This document shows, piece after piece, positions 1 to 8,631 of a DNA stretch of 55,086 nt (the first letter of the stretch is position 1; every line of letters starts with the position of its first letter). A program made the position numbers and the translations under genes. Origin of the DNA: Flavobacteriales bacterium (lineage in GTDB: Bacteria; Bacteroidota; Bacteroidia; Flavobacteriales; Flavobacteriaceae); NCBI GenBank assembly GCA_004214185.1, contig SGZG01000006.1, positions 1 through 55,086 of the forward strand. Direction: 5' to 3'. The notes beneath the pieces were generated by a model. The model was not told the origin of the DNA. It did not search any database and saw only the letters and a program-made list of their open reading frames with translations.

Positions 1-82
1 AGACTTTATAACCTAAAGCATTTAATCTTAAAGCTGTTGCAATTCCACCAATTCCTGATCCAATAACAATTACCTTTTTCAA
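1..82 (-). CDS. crtI: Phytoene desaturase-like oxidoreductase, N-terminal fragment
   Basis: Only the first 27 codons are in the window; the gene continues past base 1. The start appears to be TTG at 82, overlapping the TGA stop of the upstream CrtA-like gene, which implies translational coupling. The fragment reads KKVIVIGSGIGGIATALRLN, a Rossmann dinucleotide-binding motif (GxGxxG) of the kind that opens CrtI-type carotenoid desaturases, which bind FAD. The glycine motif alone would fit any FAD/NAD amine-oxidase-like enzyme. The call rests on the neighbouring CrtA-like gene, so the exact substrate is inferred. Desaturases of this family introduce double bonds into phytoene or later carotenoid intermediates. 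Confidence 0.6.
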   Translation of the reverse strand, partial: MKKVIVIGSGIGGIATALRLNALGYKV

Positions 83-750
83 TTATTAAAGATTTGAGTT
101 TTTTTATCAATTATAACAAACCTAGAAAAGAGATCTTCCTTATACCACTTTCTTTTCTTTGTTTTTTTAACAATTTCTGAGTGATTTAAATCTTTATATG
201 CAAAATTAGTTACCGATTCTAAATTTTCCCAAATACTAAATGTAGCTTGCTGAATAAAAGGAAGCTCACCAATACCTTTAAACCATAAAACTCCCTTTGC
301 ATTTTTAATTGCATTTGAAGCTTTAGGGACAGAATTCCAAAATTCTATTAGTTTAGTAAAATTTAGTGTTGCTCTTGTAATAATCGCAACTGATTTATTT
401 TTATCATACTTTGAGTCATTTACATTAAAAGGATTAATTCCGTCCCATTTTCCATGACTTTTAATAGGTTTTAAAAAATAGTCGTTTCTAGAAAAAGCTT
501 TCTTTGAAATTTCTATTGAATGTTTACTGTTATTTATAAAATCATTTGCAAATTTTAAGTCATCCCAAACACATAAAATTGAATAAGTACTAAAATCTGG
601 AAATAGGCTAAAGCCTGCCCCAGCGCCCGTTCCAAGTAACTTAAAAAATTTTAAACCAGGAGTTTTTTTTAGAATTGATTTAGCAAAATACATTTGTTTA
701 AAAGCCCAATGCTTATTACTAGTGTAGCTAAAAAATGAAATTGTAACCAA
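79..750 (-). CDS. crtA: CrtA-like spheroidene monooxygenase family protein
   Basis: This 223-residue protein resembles the spheroidene monooxygenase (CrtA) family, which adds keto groups to carotenoids. Recognisable stretches are GKWDGINPF near residue 100, ATFSIWENLESVTNFAYK near residue 170, and the following VKKTKKRKWYKEDLFSRF. There is no signal peptide or clear membrane segment. The start is TTG at 750, since an in-frame TAA lies just upstream and there is no ATG. It starts 11 bp after adenosine deaminase and overlaps the start of the CrtI-like gene, so it is probably in an operon with a desaturase. The family call is from remembered motifs. The actual carotenoid substrate in this organism cannot be read from sequence. 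Confidence 0.7.
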   Translation of the reverse strand: MVTISFFSYTSNKHWAFKQMYFAKSILKKTPGLKFFKLLGTGAGAGFSLFPDFSTYSILCVWDDLKFANDFINNSKHSIEISKKAFSRNDYFLKPIKSHGKWDGINPFNVNDSKYDKNKSVAIITRATLNFTKLIEFWNSVPKASNAIKNAKGVLWFKGIGELPFIQQATFSIWENLESVTNFAYKDLNHSEIVKKTKKRKWYKEDLFSRFVIIDKKTQIFNN

Positions 751-761
751 TGATTTTTAAT

Positions 762-1748
762 TTAATAGTTTTGATTTAAAATTGAAATTATTTTGTTTTT
801 AACTTCATTTGAAGAAAAAGATGCTTTCATTGCATTAACATTCACCTCAAGAAATTTATTTTTTAACCAATTAAATTCTTTATTTAGTAACACATATTCT
901 TTATTTAATGTAGTATCTGAAATTGTTCTGCCATCTGTATTTATACTTAATGAGATTCCTTTATTAAGTAAAAAATTAACTGGATGATCTTTTAAATTAT
1001 TAAATACTTTAGTTACGATATTACTTGTAACACAAATCTCAAGATGAATATTTTCTTTTTTAATTTTTTCAATTAAAGAATTATCCTCAATACATCTAAC
1101 ACCGTGCCCAATTCTATTAGGTTTTAAATACTTTAGGGTATTTGTAACACTGTCTGCTCCAAGTGCTTCACCAGCATGAGCCGTACAAAAGATATTATTG
1201 TCTTTTGCAAATTGAAATGATTTTATATGATTATCAATTGGAAAACCAGCTTCATCAGCAGCAATATCAAAGCCAACTACATTCTTATTTGAAAAATCTT
1301 TTACTAGTTTGACTGTTTGTAAACTTTGATCAACTGAAAAATGTCTCAAAGTGCATAAAATTAATCCTACTTCAATTCCGCTTTTTTCAGATTCAATTTT
1401 GGTTTTATTACTTACAATTTCAACTACATTTTTTGAAGACAATCCTTTTTTTTGATGTAAAAGGGGAGCAAATCTAATTTCTGCATATATTACATTATCA
1501 TTGGTAAGTTGATCAAAAAGATCTTCAATGACAATTTCTAATTGCTCCTTTGTTTGCATGTACTCTAAAGCAGTATCTGCACACCTTATATAATCTTTCA
1601 AACAGCTGCAAGACGTTCCTATAAAATTTTTTTTATAAAATGACTCGCTGATAGTAGGGTCAATTCTTGATAAACCCTTAAAGGATAAACAGCAATCCAA
1701 ATGGACATGTAATTCAACTTTAGGTAGATCTTTGATACAAAAACTCAT
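762..1748 (-). CDS. add: Adenosine deaminase
   Basis: The 328-residue protein belongs to the amidohydrolase superfamily and should convert adenosine to inosine in purine salvage. The zinc site is visible: HVH at residues 14-16, H191 with the catalytic glutamate in HAGE (E194), H215 in the IGHG motif, and D272 in INTDG. The strand ICVTSN near residue 240 is also typical. The usual TDD is TDG here, so the second aspartate is absent, as I recall for a group of bacterial adenosine deaminases that read TDN or TDG. The ATG overlaps the stop of the upstream phosphatase gene by one base (TAATG). It is followed closely by the carotenoid genes, with which it is probably co-transcribed without an obvious functional link. 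Confidence 0.88.
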   Translation of the reverse strand: MSFCIKDLPKVELHVHLDCCLSFKGLSRIDPTISESFYKKNFIGTSCSCLKDYIRCADTALEYMQTKEQLEIVIEDLFDQLTNDNVIYAEIRFAPLLHQKKGLSSKNVVEIVSNKTKIESEKSGIEVGLILCTLRHFSVDQSLQTVKLVKDFSNKNVVGFDIAADEAGFPIDNHIKSFQFAKDNNIFCTAHAGEALGADSVTNTLKYLKPNRIGHGVRCIEDNSLIEKIKKENIHLEICVTSNIVTKVFNNLKDHPVNFLLNKGISLSINTDGRTISDTTLNKEYVLLNKEFNWLKNKFLEVNVNAMKASFSSNEVKNKIISILNQNY

Positions 1749-2245
1749 TATTCTACAAAATAAATTGAACTAATTTTTTTTGATTCGTTACAAAAATTAA
1801 TAACATACAAGTTTGAGTTATTAGAATCCTCTATCTGTTCATAAATATTTTCTCCCAAAACTTCATTAGCAAATGTTGGTATGGTATTGCTATGTCCAAC
1901 AATAAGAACTGTTTTTCCTAAATTATCTATTATAAATTTTTTGTAATCAATAGTTGAAGGATTGTATAGTATTATTTCATTTCCATGAGATATTGGCTTA
2001 ATTGTTTCTAAAGTTCGGTAATAATTTGTAGAGTAAAACTTTTCAAAATTTATATTTTTAAAAAAACTCTTCCATTTTAAAGCTCGTTTTTGACCACTTA
2101 AATTCAAATGCGGATTATTATTATCTTTCTTAGATCTATCTTTCTCAGCATGTCGAATTAAATAAATTGAAGTACAATCAGAATTATTATTCTCTTGCGC
2201 ATTAATAAATAGAGAGAAAAGAAAAAAGAATATTATTTTTTTCAA
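1748..2245 (-). CDS. Secreted SixA-like histidine phosphatase
   Basis: This 165-residue histidine-phosphatase-superfamily protein has an N-terminal signal peptide (two lysines, a Phe/Leu-rich core, then INAQ). The catalytic motif LIRHAEK follows at about residues 29-35, and the second histidine lies in VGHSNTIPTFANEVLGE in the C-terminal half. The mature protein is thus a short phosphatase of the SixA/phosphoglycerate-mutase type, exported to the periplasm or outer surface. The substrate is unknown. The start is TTG at 2245. It lies 11 bp after ruvB and directly before add, so the four genes from ruvB may form one transcript. Confidence 0.75.
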   Translation of the reverse strand: MKKIIFFFLFSLFINAQENNNSDCTSIYLIRHAEKDRSKKDNNNPHLNLSGQKRALKWKSFFKNINFEKFYSTNYYRTLETIKPISHGNEIILYNPSTIDYKKFIIDNLGKTVLIVGHSNTIPTFANEVLGENIYEQIEDSNNSNLYVINFCNESKKISSIYFVE

Positions 2246-2256
2246 ATTTGTTAATA

Positions 2257-3285
2257 TTAATTTTTAAATAACTCCTCTTGAGAGTTTGACCTATTAAAAC
2301 CTAAATGAGAATATGCTAAACTCGTCACCTCTCTTCCTCTAGGTGTCCTCACAATAAATCCTTGTTGAATCAAAAAAGGTTCATATACCTCCTCAATTGT
2401 TTCAGGACTTTCTGAAACAGCTGTAGACAAAGTATTAATTCCGACTGGGCCACCTTTAAATTTTTCAATTAAAGTTTTAAGTATTTTATTATCCATTTCA
2501 TCCAAACCATTTTTATCTACATTTAACGATTTCAATGCAAACTTTGTTATTTCAAGATCAATTGAACCATTCCCCTTAATTTGAGCAAAGTCTCTAACTC
2601 TACGCAACAAAGAATTAGATATTCTTGGGGTTCCTCTACTTCTTCCAGCTATTTCAGTAGCTGCATCATTACCAATTTTAATATCTAAAATGTCAGAGCT
2701 TCTTTGCACTATTGTAGATAGTAGTTCTGTATTATAATATTCAAGTCTACTATTAATACCAAATCTTGCTCGCATTGGAGCAGTCAAAAGTCCAGATCTA
2801 GTAGTTGCTCCAATCAATGTAAATGGATTTAGATTTATTTCGACGGTTCTTGCATTAGGACCAGTCTCAATCATAATATCAATTTTATAATCCTCCATTG
2901 CAGAATAAAGATATTCTTCAACAATTGGACTAAGTCTGTGTATCTCATCAATGAACAATACATCTCTTGGCTCTAAATTTGTTAGTAAGCCTGCTAGGTC
3001 TCCAGGTTTATCTAGGACAGGACCTGATGTTACTTTTAAATTTACCCCAAGTTCATTGGCTACTATATGAGCCAAAGTAGTTTTACCCAAGCCAGGGGGT
3101 CCGTGAAATAATACATGATCTAAAGCATCTGATCTCTGATTACAAGCCTGTACAAATATTTTTAAATTATTTAATATCTGTTCTTGACCAGCAAAATCTT
3201 TGAATGATAATGGTCTTAAAGCTTTATCAATTTCTAATTCTTCGCTTGAATAATTTGAATCAGTGGGATCTAAATTTTCATTCAT
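2257..3285 (-). CDS. ruvB: Holliday junction branch migration ATPase RuvB
   Basis: The 342-residue length and all diagnostic parts match RuvB, the hexameric AAA+ motor that with RuvA moves Holliday junctions during recombinational repair. Walker A is GPPGLGKT at residues 62-69, Walker B is FIDEIHRL at 111-118, sensor 1 is GATTRSG near 160, and the arginine-finger region is MRARFG near 171. The C-terminal winged helix ends with the family signature [17 protein letters not shown]. No ruvA or ruvC is adjacent. The gene has its own -7 box, TATCTTTG, only five bases upstream of the ATG, so the message may be leaderless. This start matches the usual flavobacterial RuvB N-terminus. Confidence 0.97.
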   Translation of the reverse strand: MNENLDPTDSNYSSEELEIDKALRPLSFKDFAGQEQILNNLKIFVQACNQRSDALDHVLFHGPPGLGKTTLAHIVANELGVNLKVTSGPVLDKPGDLAGLLTNLEPRDVLFIDEIHRLSPIVEEYLYSAMEDYKIDIMIETGPNARTVEINLNPFTLIGATTRSGLLTAPMRARFGINSRLEYYNTELLSTIVQRSSDILDIKIGNDAATEIAGRSRGTPRISNSLLRRVRDFAQIKGNGSIDLEITKFALKSLNVDKNGLDEMDNKILKTLIEKFKGGPVGINTLSTAVSESPETIEEVYEPFLIQQGFIVRTPRGREVTSLAYSHLGFNRSNSQEELFKN

Positions 3286-3290
3286 CTACT

Positions 3291-3298
3291 CAAAGATA
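3291..3298 (-). promoter_or_regulatory. ruvB promoter -7 box (TATCTTTG)
   Basis: On the minus strand this is an exact match to the Bacteroidota -7 consensus TAnnTTTG. It sits in the 45 bp gap after coxA. Only five bases separate it from the ruvB ATG at 3285, so transcription would start within about two bases of the start codon. I see no convincing -33 TTTG at the ideal distance. Confidence 0.55.
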
Positions 3299-3330
3299 GG
3301 GAAAAGAAAACCCAAACGGAAAAATAGAAA

Positions 3331-5130
3331 CTAATGCTCGGTTTCAACTTCACCTTTACCAAGGGGAGTAGTTTGTAAAACGTAATCTTCCTTTTGACCA
3401 GGCTTACTATAGTCATATGCCCATCTGTGAACGTGAGGAATTTCTCCAGGCCAATTACCATGAATGTGTTCAACTGGAGCTGTCCATTCCATTGTATTGG
3501 ATTTCCATGGATTTTGCTCAGCTTTTTTACCGAAAAACATACTATGTAAAAAGTTATATAAAAACACTAATTGAGCTGCCCCTGCTAATAATGCAAAAAC
3601 AGTAATTACAACATTTATGTTAGCTAAATCATCAAAATATGGGAAAGCAGTGTTAGTATAATATCTTCGTGGTAAACCAGCCATTCCAATGAAATGCATA
3701 GGGAAAAATACTCCGTAGGCTGAAATTGCGGTTACCCAAAAATGAATATAACCTAAATTTTTATTCATCATTCTACCAAAAAGTTTTGGAAACCAATGAT
3801 ATACTCCGGCAAATAATCCATATAAAGCAGAAATCCCCATTACAAGGTGAAAATGGGCAACAACAAAGTAAGTATCATGAATATTAATATCTAATGTACT
3901 ATCTCCTAATATAATTCCAGTAAGACCACCAGTTATAAATGTTGAAACTAAACCAATTGAAAATAACATACCGGGGTTAAACTGTAAATTTCCTTTCCAA
4001 AGAGTTGTTATATAATTAAAGGCTTTAACAGCCGAGGGAATTGCAATTAAAAGCGTAGTAAAGGTAAATACAGATCCTAAAAATGGATTCATTCCTGAGA
4101 TAAACATATGATGACCCCAGACTATGGTTGACAAAAAGGCTATAGCTAAAATTGAGGCAACCATTGCTCTGTATCCAAAAATTGGTTTTCTGGAATTAGT
4201 AGCTATAATCTCAGATGTAATCCCAAGGGCTGGTAGTAGTACAATGTAAACTTCAGGGTGACCTAAAAACCAAAATAAGTGTTCAAATAATACAGGTGAT
4301 CCACCTTGATAATGAAGAACCTCACCTTGTACAAAAATATCTGAGAGGAAAAAAGAAGTTCCAAAACTTCTATCCATTATAAGTAATAAAGCAGCAGACA
4401 ATAAAACTGGAAATGAAATAACACCAATTATTGCGGTTACAAAAAATGCCCAAATAGTTAAAGGAAGTCTAAACATTGACATTCCTTTTGTTCTTAAATT
4501 TATTACAGTTACAATATAATTTAATGATCCTAGTAATGAGGATGCAACAAAAATAGCCATAGAAATTAACCATAGAGTCATTCCCATTCCTGAACCAGGT
4601 TGAGTTTGAGGTAAAGCACTTAATGGAGGATAAATCGTCCAACCTGCTGCAGCTGGTCCTGCTTCAACAAATAGTGAAGCCAGCATTATCATACTTGAAA
4701 GGAAAAACAACCAAAAAGAGATCATGTTTAAAAGGCCAGATGCCATATCTCTTGCTCCAATCTGAAGAGGAATTAATAAATTACTAAAAGTTCCACTCAA
4801 ACCAGCTGTTAACACAAAAAATACCATAATAGTACCGTGAATTGTAACAAGAGCTAAATAAATATTTGGATCCATAACTCCCTCAGGCGCCCAGTCACCT
4901 AAAAATATATCAAAAACTGCAAATGATTGTTCAGGCCAAGCTAATTGAAGTCTAAACAATAAAGACATTGCAACTCCAATGAAACCCATAAATAATACAC
5001 CTAGAATTAAATATTGTTTAGCTATCATTTTATGATCTTGACTAAAAATATATTTAGTTATAAATGTTTCTTTGTGATGATGATGATGATCATCATGATT
5101 TGAATGCGGTAAATTTGAAACTTCTGACAT
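3331..5130 (-). CDS. coxA: Cytochrome c oxidase subunit I
   Basis: This 599-residue, 12-helix heme-copper oxidase subunit reduces oxygen and pumps protons in the inner membrane. The ligands are all visible: H98 in IHGTIMVFF for the low-spin heme; H291 and Y295 in HPEVYIVLLP, the CuB histidine and cross-linked tyrosine; H340/H341 in WGHHMF for CuB; and H426/H428 in HDTYFVVAHFHLVMG for the two hemes. The N-terminus carries an unusual histidine cluster (residues 9-19, with five histidines in a row). It is the last gene of the alternative complex III operon, seven bases after coxB, so terminal oxidase and quinol oxidation are co-expressed. No subunit III or IV gene is next to it here. Confidence 0.96.
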   Translation of the reverse strand: MSEVSNLPHSNHDDHHHHHKETFITKYIFSQDHKMIAKQYLILGVLFMGFIGVAMSLLFRLQLAWPEQSFAVFDIFLGDWAPEGVMDPNIYLALVTIHGTIMVFFVLTAGLSGTFSNLLIPLQIGARDMASGLLNMISFWLFFLSSMIMLASLFVEAGPAAAGWTIYPPLSALPQTQPGSGMGMTLWLISMAIFVASSLLGSLNYIVTVINLRTKGMSMFRLPLTIWAFFVTAIIGVISFPVLLSAALLLIMDRSFGTSFFLSDIFVQGEVLHYQGGSPVLFEHLFWFLGHPEVYIVLLPALGITSEIIATNSRKPIFGYRAMVASILAIAFLSTIVWGHHMFISGMNPFLGSVFTFTTLLIAIPSAVKAFNYITTLWKGNLQFNPGMLFSIGLVSTFITGGLTGIILGDSTLDINIHDTYFVVAHFHLVMGISALYGLFAGVYHWFPKLFGRMMNKNLGYIHFWVTAISAYGVFFPMHFIGMAGLPRRYYTNTAFPYFDDLANINVVITVFALLAGAAQLVFLYNFLHSMFFGKKAEQNPWKSNTMEWTAPVEHIHGNWPGEIPHVHRWAYDYSKPGQKEDYVLQTTPLGKGEVETEH

Positions 5131-5136
5131 AGTATA

Positions 5137-6210
5137 TTATTGAATTATTTCAGAAAATGTTTTTTGTTCTGATAACCATTTTTCATAATCTTTTTCAGAT
5201 TCTACAACAATTTTCATTTGCATATTATAATGAGATGCTCCACAAATCTTTGCACATAATAATAAGTAATCAAACTGATATGGTTCTAGTGCCTCTTCAC
5301 CGTTTGCAGTTAACTCTTTACTGTTCTCATATCTTATCTTGTTTATTCTGTTTACTTTATCAACTACATCAGAATTCATTCTCATATCAGCTGTTGTTAT
5401 GGTTGGAGTAAAAGCAAACTCAGTGATCATCCCGGGAACACAATTCATCTGAGCTCTAAAATGTGGCATATATGCTGAATGTAATACGTCTTGTGATCTG
5501 AATTTAAAAATAACCTTTCTATTAACAGGAAGATGGAATTCTTGAGTAACAACAATATCATCCATTCCATTAGGATCAGAAGAATCAATTCCAACAGTAT
5601 TTCTTCCGTCAAAATCATTTAAAAATCTGACGTTTGCATCACCAAGGACATTATCTTCACCTGCATATCTTGCTTTCCAGTTCCATTGCTGAGCATATAA
5701 CTCAACAACAAGTGCGTCCTCATCTTCTTCAATGTTCATGATATTTCCCCATGTTACCATTCCGTAGATTATTAATATAAAAAAGATAATTGCAGGAATT
5801 ATCGTCCAAACAAATTCTAAAGTATTATTATGAGTGTAGAAATAAGCTTTTCTATTATTTATTCCTCTGTATTTGTAAGCAAAAACATGTAAAACAGCTT
5901 GGGTAATAGTTTGTGCAAAAAGAATAATCGCAAAAGATATCCATAATAAGGTATCATAAGCAGGACCATGAGCTGATGCAGATTCAGGAAGAAGAACCTT
6001 GGAGTAAGTCCAAAAAGAATAAATTGTTACTATATAAATAAAGACTAAGAAGGCAAACATTAACTTACCGTTAAGATCATTGTCTTTTTCAGTAGCAATT
6101 TGGGAATCATCTTTTTTTCTTCCAAGTTGAGAAAGTTCAAAAATCTTCGTGATTTGCCACAAAGCAATTCCAGTTAAGATTAAAATTGTTAATGTTAATA
6201 ATAATGTCAT
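5137..6210 (-). CDS. coxB: Cytochrome c oxidase subunit II
   Basis: This 357-residue subunit II accepts electrons from a c-type cytochrome through the binuclear CuA centre. The CuA motif is CAKICGASHYNM, giving C319, C323, H327 and M330, with the upstream histidine in LHSAYMPHFR. The N-terminal half has several hydrophobic segments, including two strong helices around residues 90-150 that form the usual hairpin. A first one lies at residues 1-20 and another at about 50-70. The charged loop between the first two (KKDDSQIATEKDND) is specific to this lineage. It is co-transcribed between actF and coxA. The copper-site lysine, where many families have glutamate, is common in flavobacterial homologues as I recall them. 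Confidence 0.94.
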   Translation of the reverse strand: MTLLLTLTILILTGIALWQITKIFELSQLGRKKDDSQIATEKDNDLNGKLMFAFLVFIYIVTIYSFWTYSKVLLPESASAHGPAYDTLLWISFAIILFAQTITQAVLHVFAYKYRGINNRKAYFYTHNNTLEFVWTIIPAIIFFILIIYGMVTWGNIMNIEEDEDALVVELYAQQWNWKARYAGEDNVLGDANVRFLNDFDGRNTVGIDSSDPNGMDDIVVTQEFHLPVNRKVIFKFRSQDVLHSAYMPHFRAQMNCVPGMITEFAFTPTITTADMRMNSDVVDKVNRINKIRYENSKELTANGEEALEPYQFDYLLLCAKICGASHYNMQMKIVVESEKDYEKWLSEQKTFSEIIQ

Positions 6211-6225
6211 TTAAAATCTCTTTAT

Positions 6226-7542
6226 TTAGTAAACAAATTTTTCACTTTCTTTTAATAATGGATCACCAGAAGGTTCTAATGGAGCTTTAGAGATGCTATT
6301 AAAAACAACATAAATAAATAACCCAGCAAAGAACGCTATTCCAGAAAGTTCTGGAATTCCAATAAACCATTTATCTCCAACTGTTGCAGGCATAATCATA
6401 TTAAAAACATCAACGTAATGCCCGATTAAAATTATTATTCCTGTAGTAACAATAAACCAATTAACTCTCTTGTAATCGCTATTCATTAATAATAATAGTG
6501 GGAAAATAAAATTCAATGCTATCATTCCAAAGAATGGCAGATTGTAATCTTCTATTCTGGTGATGAAATACGTTACCTCTTCGGGTATATTAGCATACCA
6601 AATCAACATAAATTGTGAAAACCACAAATAAGTCCAAAATACACTTACTCCGAACATAAATTTACCCAAATCATGAATATGATTGTGATTTACTTTTTCT
6701 AAATAACCCTTAGATTTTAAGTAAATAGTAATTAATGCAATGGTAGTAATTCCAGAAACAAACATGCTAGCAAATACATACCAACCAAAGAGGGTACTGA
6801 ACCAGTGAGGATCAACTGACATAATCCAATCCCAAGACATCATTGATTCTGTTACAATAAAGAAAGCTAAAAAGCCTGCAGACCATTTAAAATTCTTTGT
6901 GTGATTAGAGATGTCTTTGGAGCTATCTTGAGCTAGTGAATATTTTCTAGATATGTATCTGTAAAAGTTCCAACCAGCGATATAAAATACAGCTCTAGCA
7001 ATTAAAAAAGGTGAATTCAAATATCCTGATTTTCCTTGAATAATTTTGTCATGAGCAACTACATCAGGGTCCATCCAAACAAATAAATGGTTCAAATGCA
7101 TTGAAGATAAAATCAAAACAACTAAAATAATTAGTGTTCCAGGCAGTAAATAAGCAGTAATACCTTCCATTACCCTAAATAAAAGTGGTGACCAACCTGC
7201 TTGGGAAGCTCTTTGAATTGCATAGAAAGCTAAAGTTCCCAATGATAAAAACATAAAAAACAATGCAGCAACATAAAGTGCAGACCAAGGTCTATTTTGT
7301 AATTTATGAAGTAAGTGTTCATCATGTGAAATTGAATGACCATCTTCATCAACATGATCATGAGCAGATAATGAATGAGAGTTTTCAGCTTTACTATGGT
7401 CATCATGATGTGAATCAACAACCATTTCCTTAGCCTGTTCAATAGTTTTAGGCGCAGAATAAAAGCTAAATGCCAAACCAAGGGCACCTACAATCATCAA
7501 TGTGAATGATAAAACTTTAATATTTTTAGATACCTTATACAT
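6226..7542 (-). CDS. actF: Alternative complex III subunit ActF
   Basis: This 438-residue polytopic membrane protein is the last subunit of the quinol:cytochrome c oxidoreductase known as alternative complex III. It belongs to the NrfD-like ActC/ActF pair, with about ten predicted helices, here starting near residue 10 and continuing from about residue 85. The identity rests on position (directly after actE and before coxB) and on the helix pattern, including WSALYVAALFFMF and WFSQFMLIWYANIPEE. Between helix 1 and helix 2 (residues about 43-82) is a loop unusually rich in histidine and aspartate. ActF packs against ActC in the membrane in known structures. It is five bases from actE, in the same operon. 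Confidence 0.88.
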   Translation of the reverse strand: MYKVSKNIKVLSFTLMIVGALGLAFSFYSAPKTIEQAKEMVVDSHHDDHSKAENSHSLSAHDHVDEDGHSISHDEHLLHKLQNRPWSALYVAALFFMFLSLGTLAFYAIQRASQAGWSPLLFRVMEGITAYLLPGTLIILVVLILSSMHLNHLFVWMDPDVVAHDKIIQGKSGYLNSPFLIARAVFYIAGWNFYRYISRKYSLAQDSSKDISNHTKNFKWSAGFLAFFIVTESMMSWDWIMSVDPHWFSTLFGWYVFASMFVSGITTIALITIYLKSKGYLEKVNHNHIHDLGKFMFGVSVFWTYLWFSQFMLIWYANIPEEVTYFITRIEDYNLPFFGMIALNFIFPLLLLMNSDYKRVNWFIVTTGIIILIGHYVDVFNMIMPATVGDKWFIGIPELSGIAFFAGLFIYVVFNSISKAPLEPSGDPLLKESEKFVY

Positions 7543-7546
7543 TAAA

Positions 7547-8098
7547 CTATTTTATTAATTTTTCTCTTAAACTGATTACATATTGAGAAATTTGCCATCT
7601 CTCTTCAGCATTAACTTGACTTGCATGAGAACCCATTAAGTTTCTTCCATACATTAATACATGGTATGTACTTCCTTCAGTTATATCTCTGTCAGCATAA
7701 CTAGGAATTCCTAAGAACTTTTCTCTTTTCATTAAAATTCCTTGGCCATCACCTTTGGAACCATGACAAACTGCACAATAAATATTATATAGCTCTTTTC
7801 CTTTAGATAAATTTTCATCATTAACTTCTAAAGGAGATAGCAACTCTTTTTTTGCTAACTCATATCCTTCATTGGTGTCTGGATAATCATAAGGAACCCA
7901 TCCTCTAGAAATTGTTCCATCAACAGGAAGTTGAGCCTCAATTCCATTGGCAAAAGCGTCAGATTCTTGATATGTACTGTACCCAACAGATTCGTACATA
8001 TTAGGGAAAAACTGATAGTTAGGTTTGGACTGATCAAAACATGATAGAGTGAGAAAGCTCATCAAAATCATAACGCTAAAGAAAGTTATCTTTTTCAT
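7547..8098 (-). CDS. actE: Alternative complex III monoheme lipoprotein ActE
   Basis: This 183-residue cytochrome c is a lipoprotein: its signal peptide ends in the lipobox LTLSC, so it is anchored at the periplasmic face. It carries one heme c motif, CAVCHG, near residue 112. A probable axial methionine lies in LMGSHAS, about 45 residues later. In alternative complex III this subunit passes electrons from ActA towards the oxidase. The ATG overlaps the TGA stop of actD (ATGA), indicating translational coupling. The region between the lipobox and the heme domain is the extended arm seen in ActE proteins. Confidence 0.92.
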   Translation of the reverse strand: MKKITFFSVMILMSFLTLSCFDQSKPNYQFFPNMYESVGYSTYQESDAFANGIEAQLPVDGTISRGWVPYDYPDTNEGYELAKKELLSPLEVNDENLSKGKELYNIYCAVCHGSKGDGQGILMKREKFLGIPSYADRDITEGSTYHVLMYGRNLMGSHASQVNAEERWQISQYVISLREKLIK

Positions 8099-8631
8099 TG
8101 CTCTGAATCTTTGTTATCAATTATGTTAATTTCCAAAACATCGGTTTTCTTTACAGCAGCTTTTAGAGTTTTACCATCTCCATGAAATTTAATCTCAATT
8201 AAAAACTTATCATCTGTTGTAGACGGTAATGGATTTTCAGCTTCTTTAAATGGCCATAACTTGCTTCGTAAATAAAAAGTGATTACCATCAAATGAGCAG
8301 CAAAAAATACAGTCAATTCAAACATTATTGGCACAAAAGATGGCATGTTCTCAATAAATGAGAAACTAGGTTTACCTCCAATATTTTGCGGCCAATCAAC
8401 TATCATTATATAATTCATCATAAAGATTGCAAAACTAAATCCAATACACCCATATATGAAAGATAAAATTGCTAATCTGGTGGGTTTTAAACCTAAAGCC
8501 TTGTCCAGTCCATGAACAGGGAATGGAGTATATACTTCATCAATTGAGAAATTTGCAGCTCTTAAATCTTTGACAGCATGCATTAATTTATCATCGTCAT
8601 CATATACGGCATGTAAAATTTTATCAGCCAT
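8095..8631 (-). CDS. actD: Alternative complex III subunit ActD (DUF3341)
   Basis: This 178-residue protein has a soluble ferredoxin-like N-terminal domain (AVYDDDDKLMHAVKDLRAAN), followed by the motif VYTPFPVHGLDKALGLKPTR that marks DUF3341/ActD. Two transmembrane helices follow, around residues 55-75 and 100-125. It is a structural, cytoplasm-facing subunit of alternative complex III with no cofactor. It overlaps actE by four bases and touches actC by one base, consistent with tight stoichiometric expression. Confidence 0.92.
   Translation of the reverse strand: MADKILHAVYDDDDKLMHAVKDLRAANFSIDEVYTPFPVHGLDKALGLKPTRLAILSFIYGCIGFSFAIFMMNYIMIVDWPQNIGGKPSFSFIENMPSFVPIMFELTVFFAAHLMVITFYLRSKLWPFKEAENPLPSTTDDKFLIEIKFHGDGKTLKAAVKKTDVLEINIIDNKDSEQ

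Noticed and set aside
793-987. Short open frame antisense to add; similar short antisense or out-of-frame frames recur elsewhere (for example 7230-7487, 12191-12421, 26082-26366, 46085-46376).
   Set aside because: They lie fully inside well-supported genes, show no motif or signal, and have translated compositions typical of antisense AT-rich coding DNA.
3300-3330. Terminator hairpin after coxA (GGG-TTTTCTTTT-CCC and GAAAC/GTTTC pairings).
   Set aside because: Stems are only three and five base pairs and overlap the coxA end or the ruvB promoter; not strong enough to list.
3282-3473. Small open frame overlapping the end of coxA.
   Set aside because: It is out of frame with both coxA and ruvB, and its sequence is explained by the coxA C-terminus.
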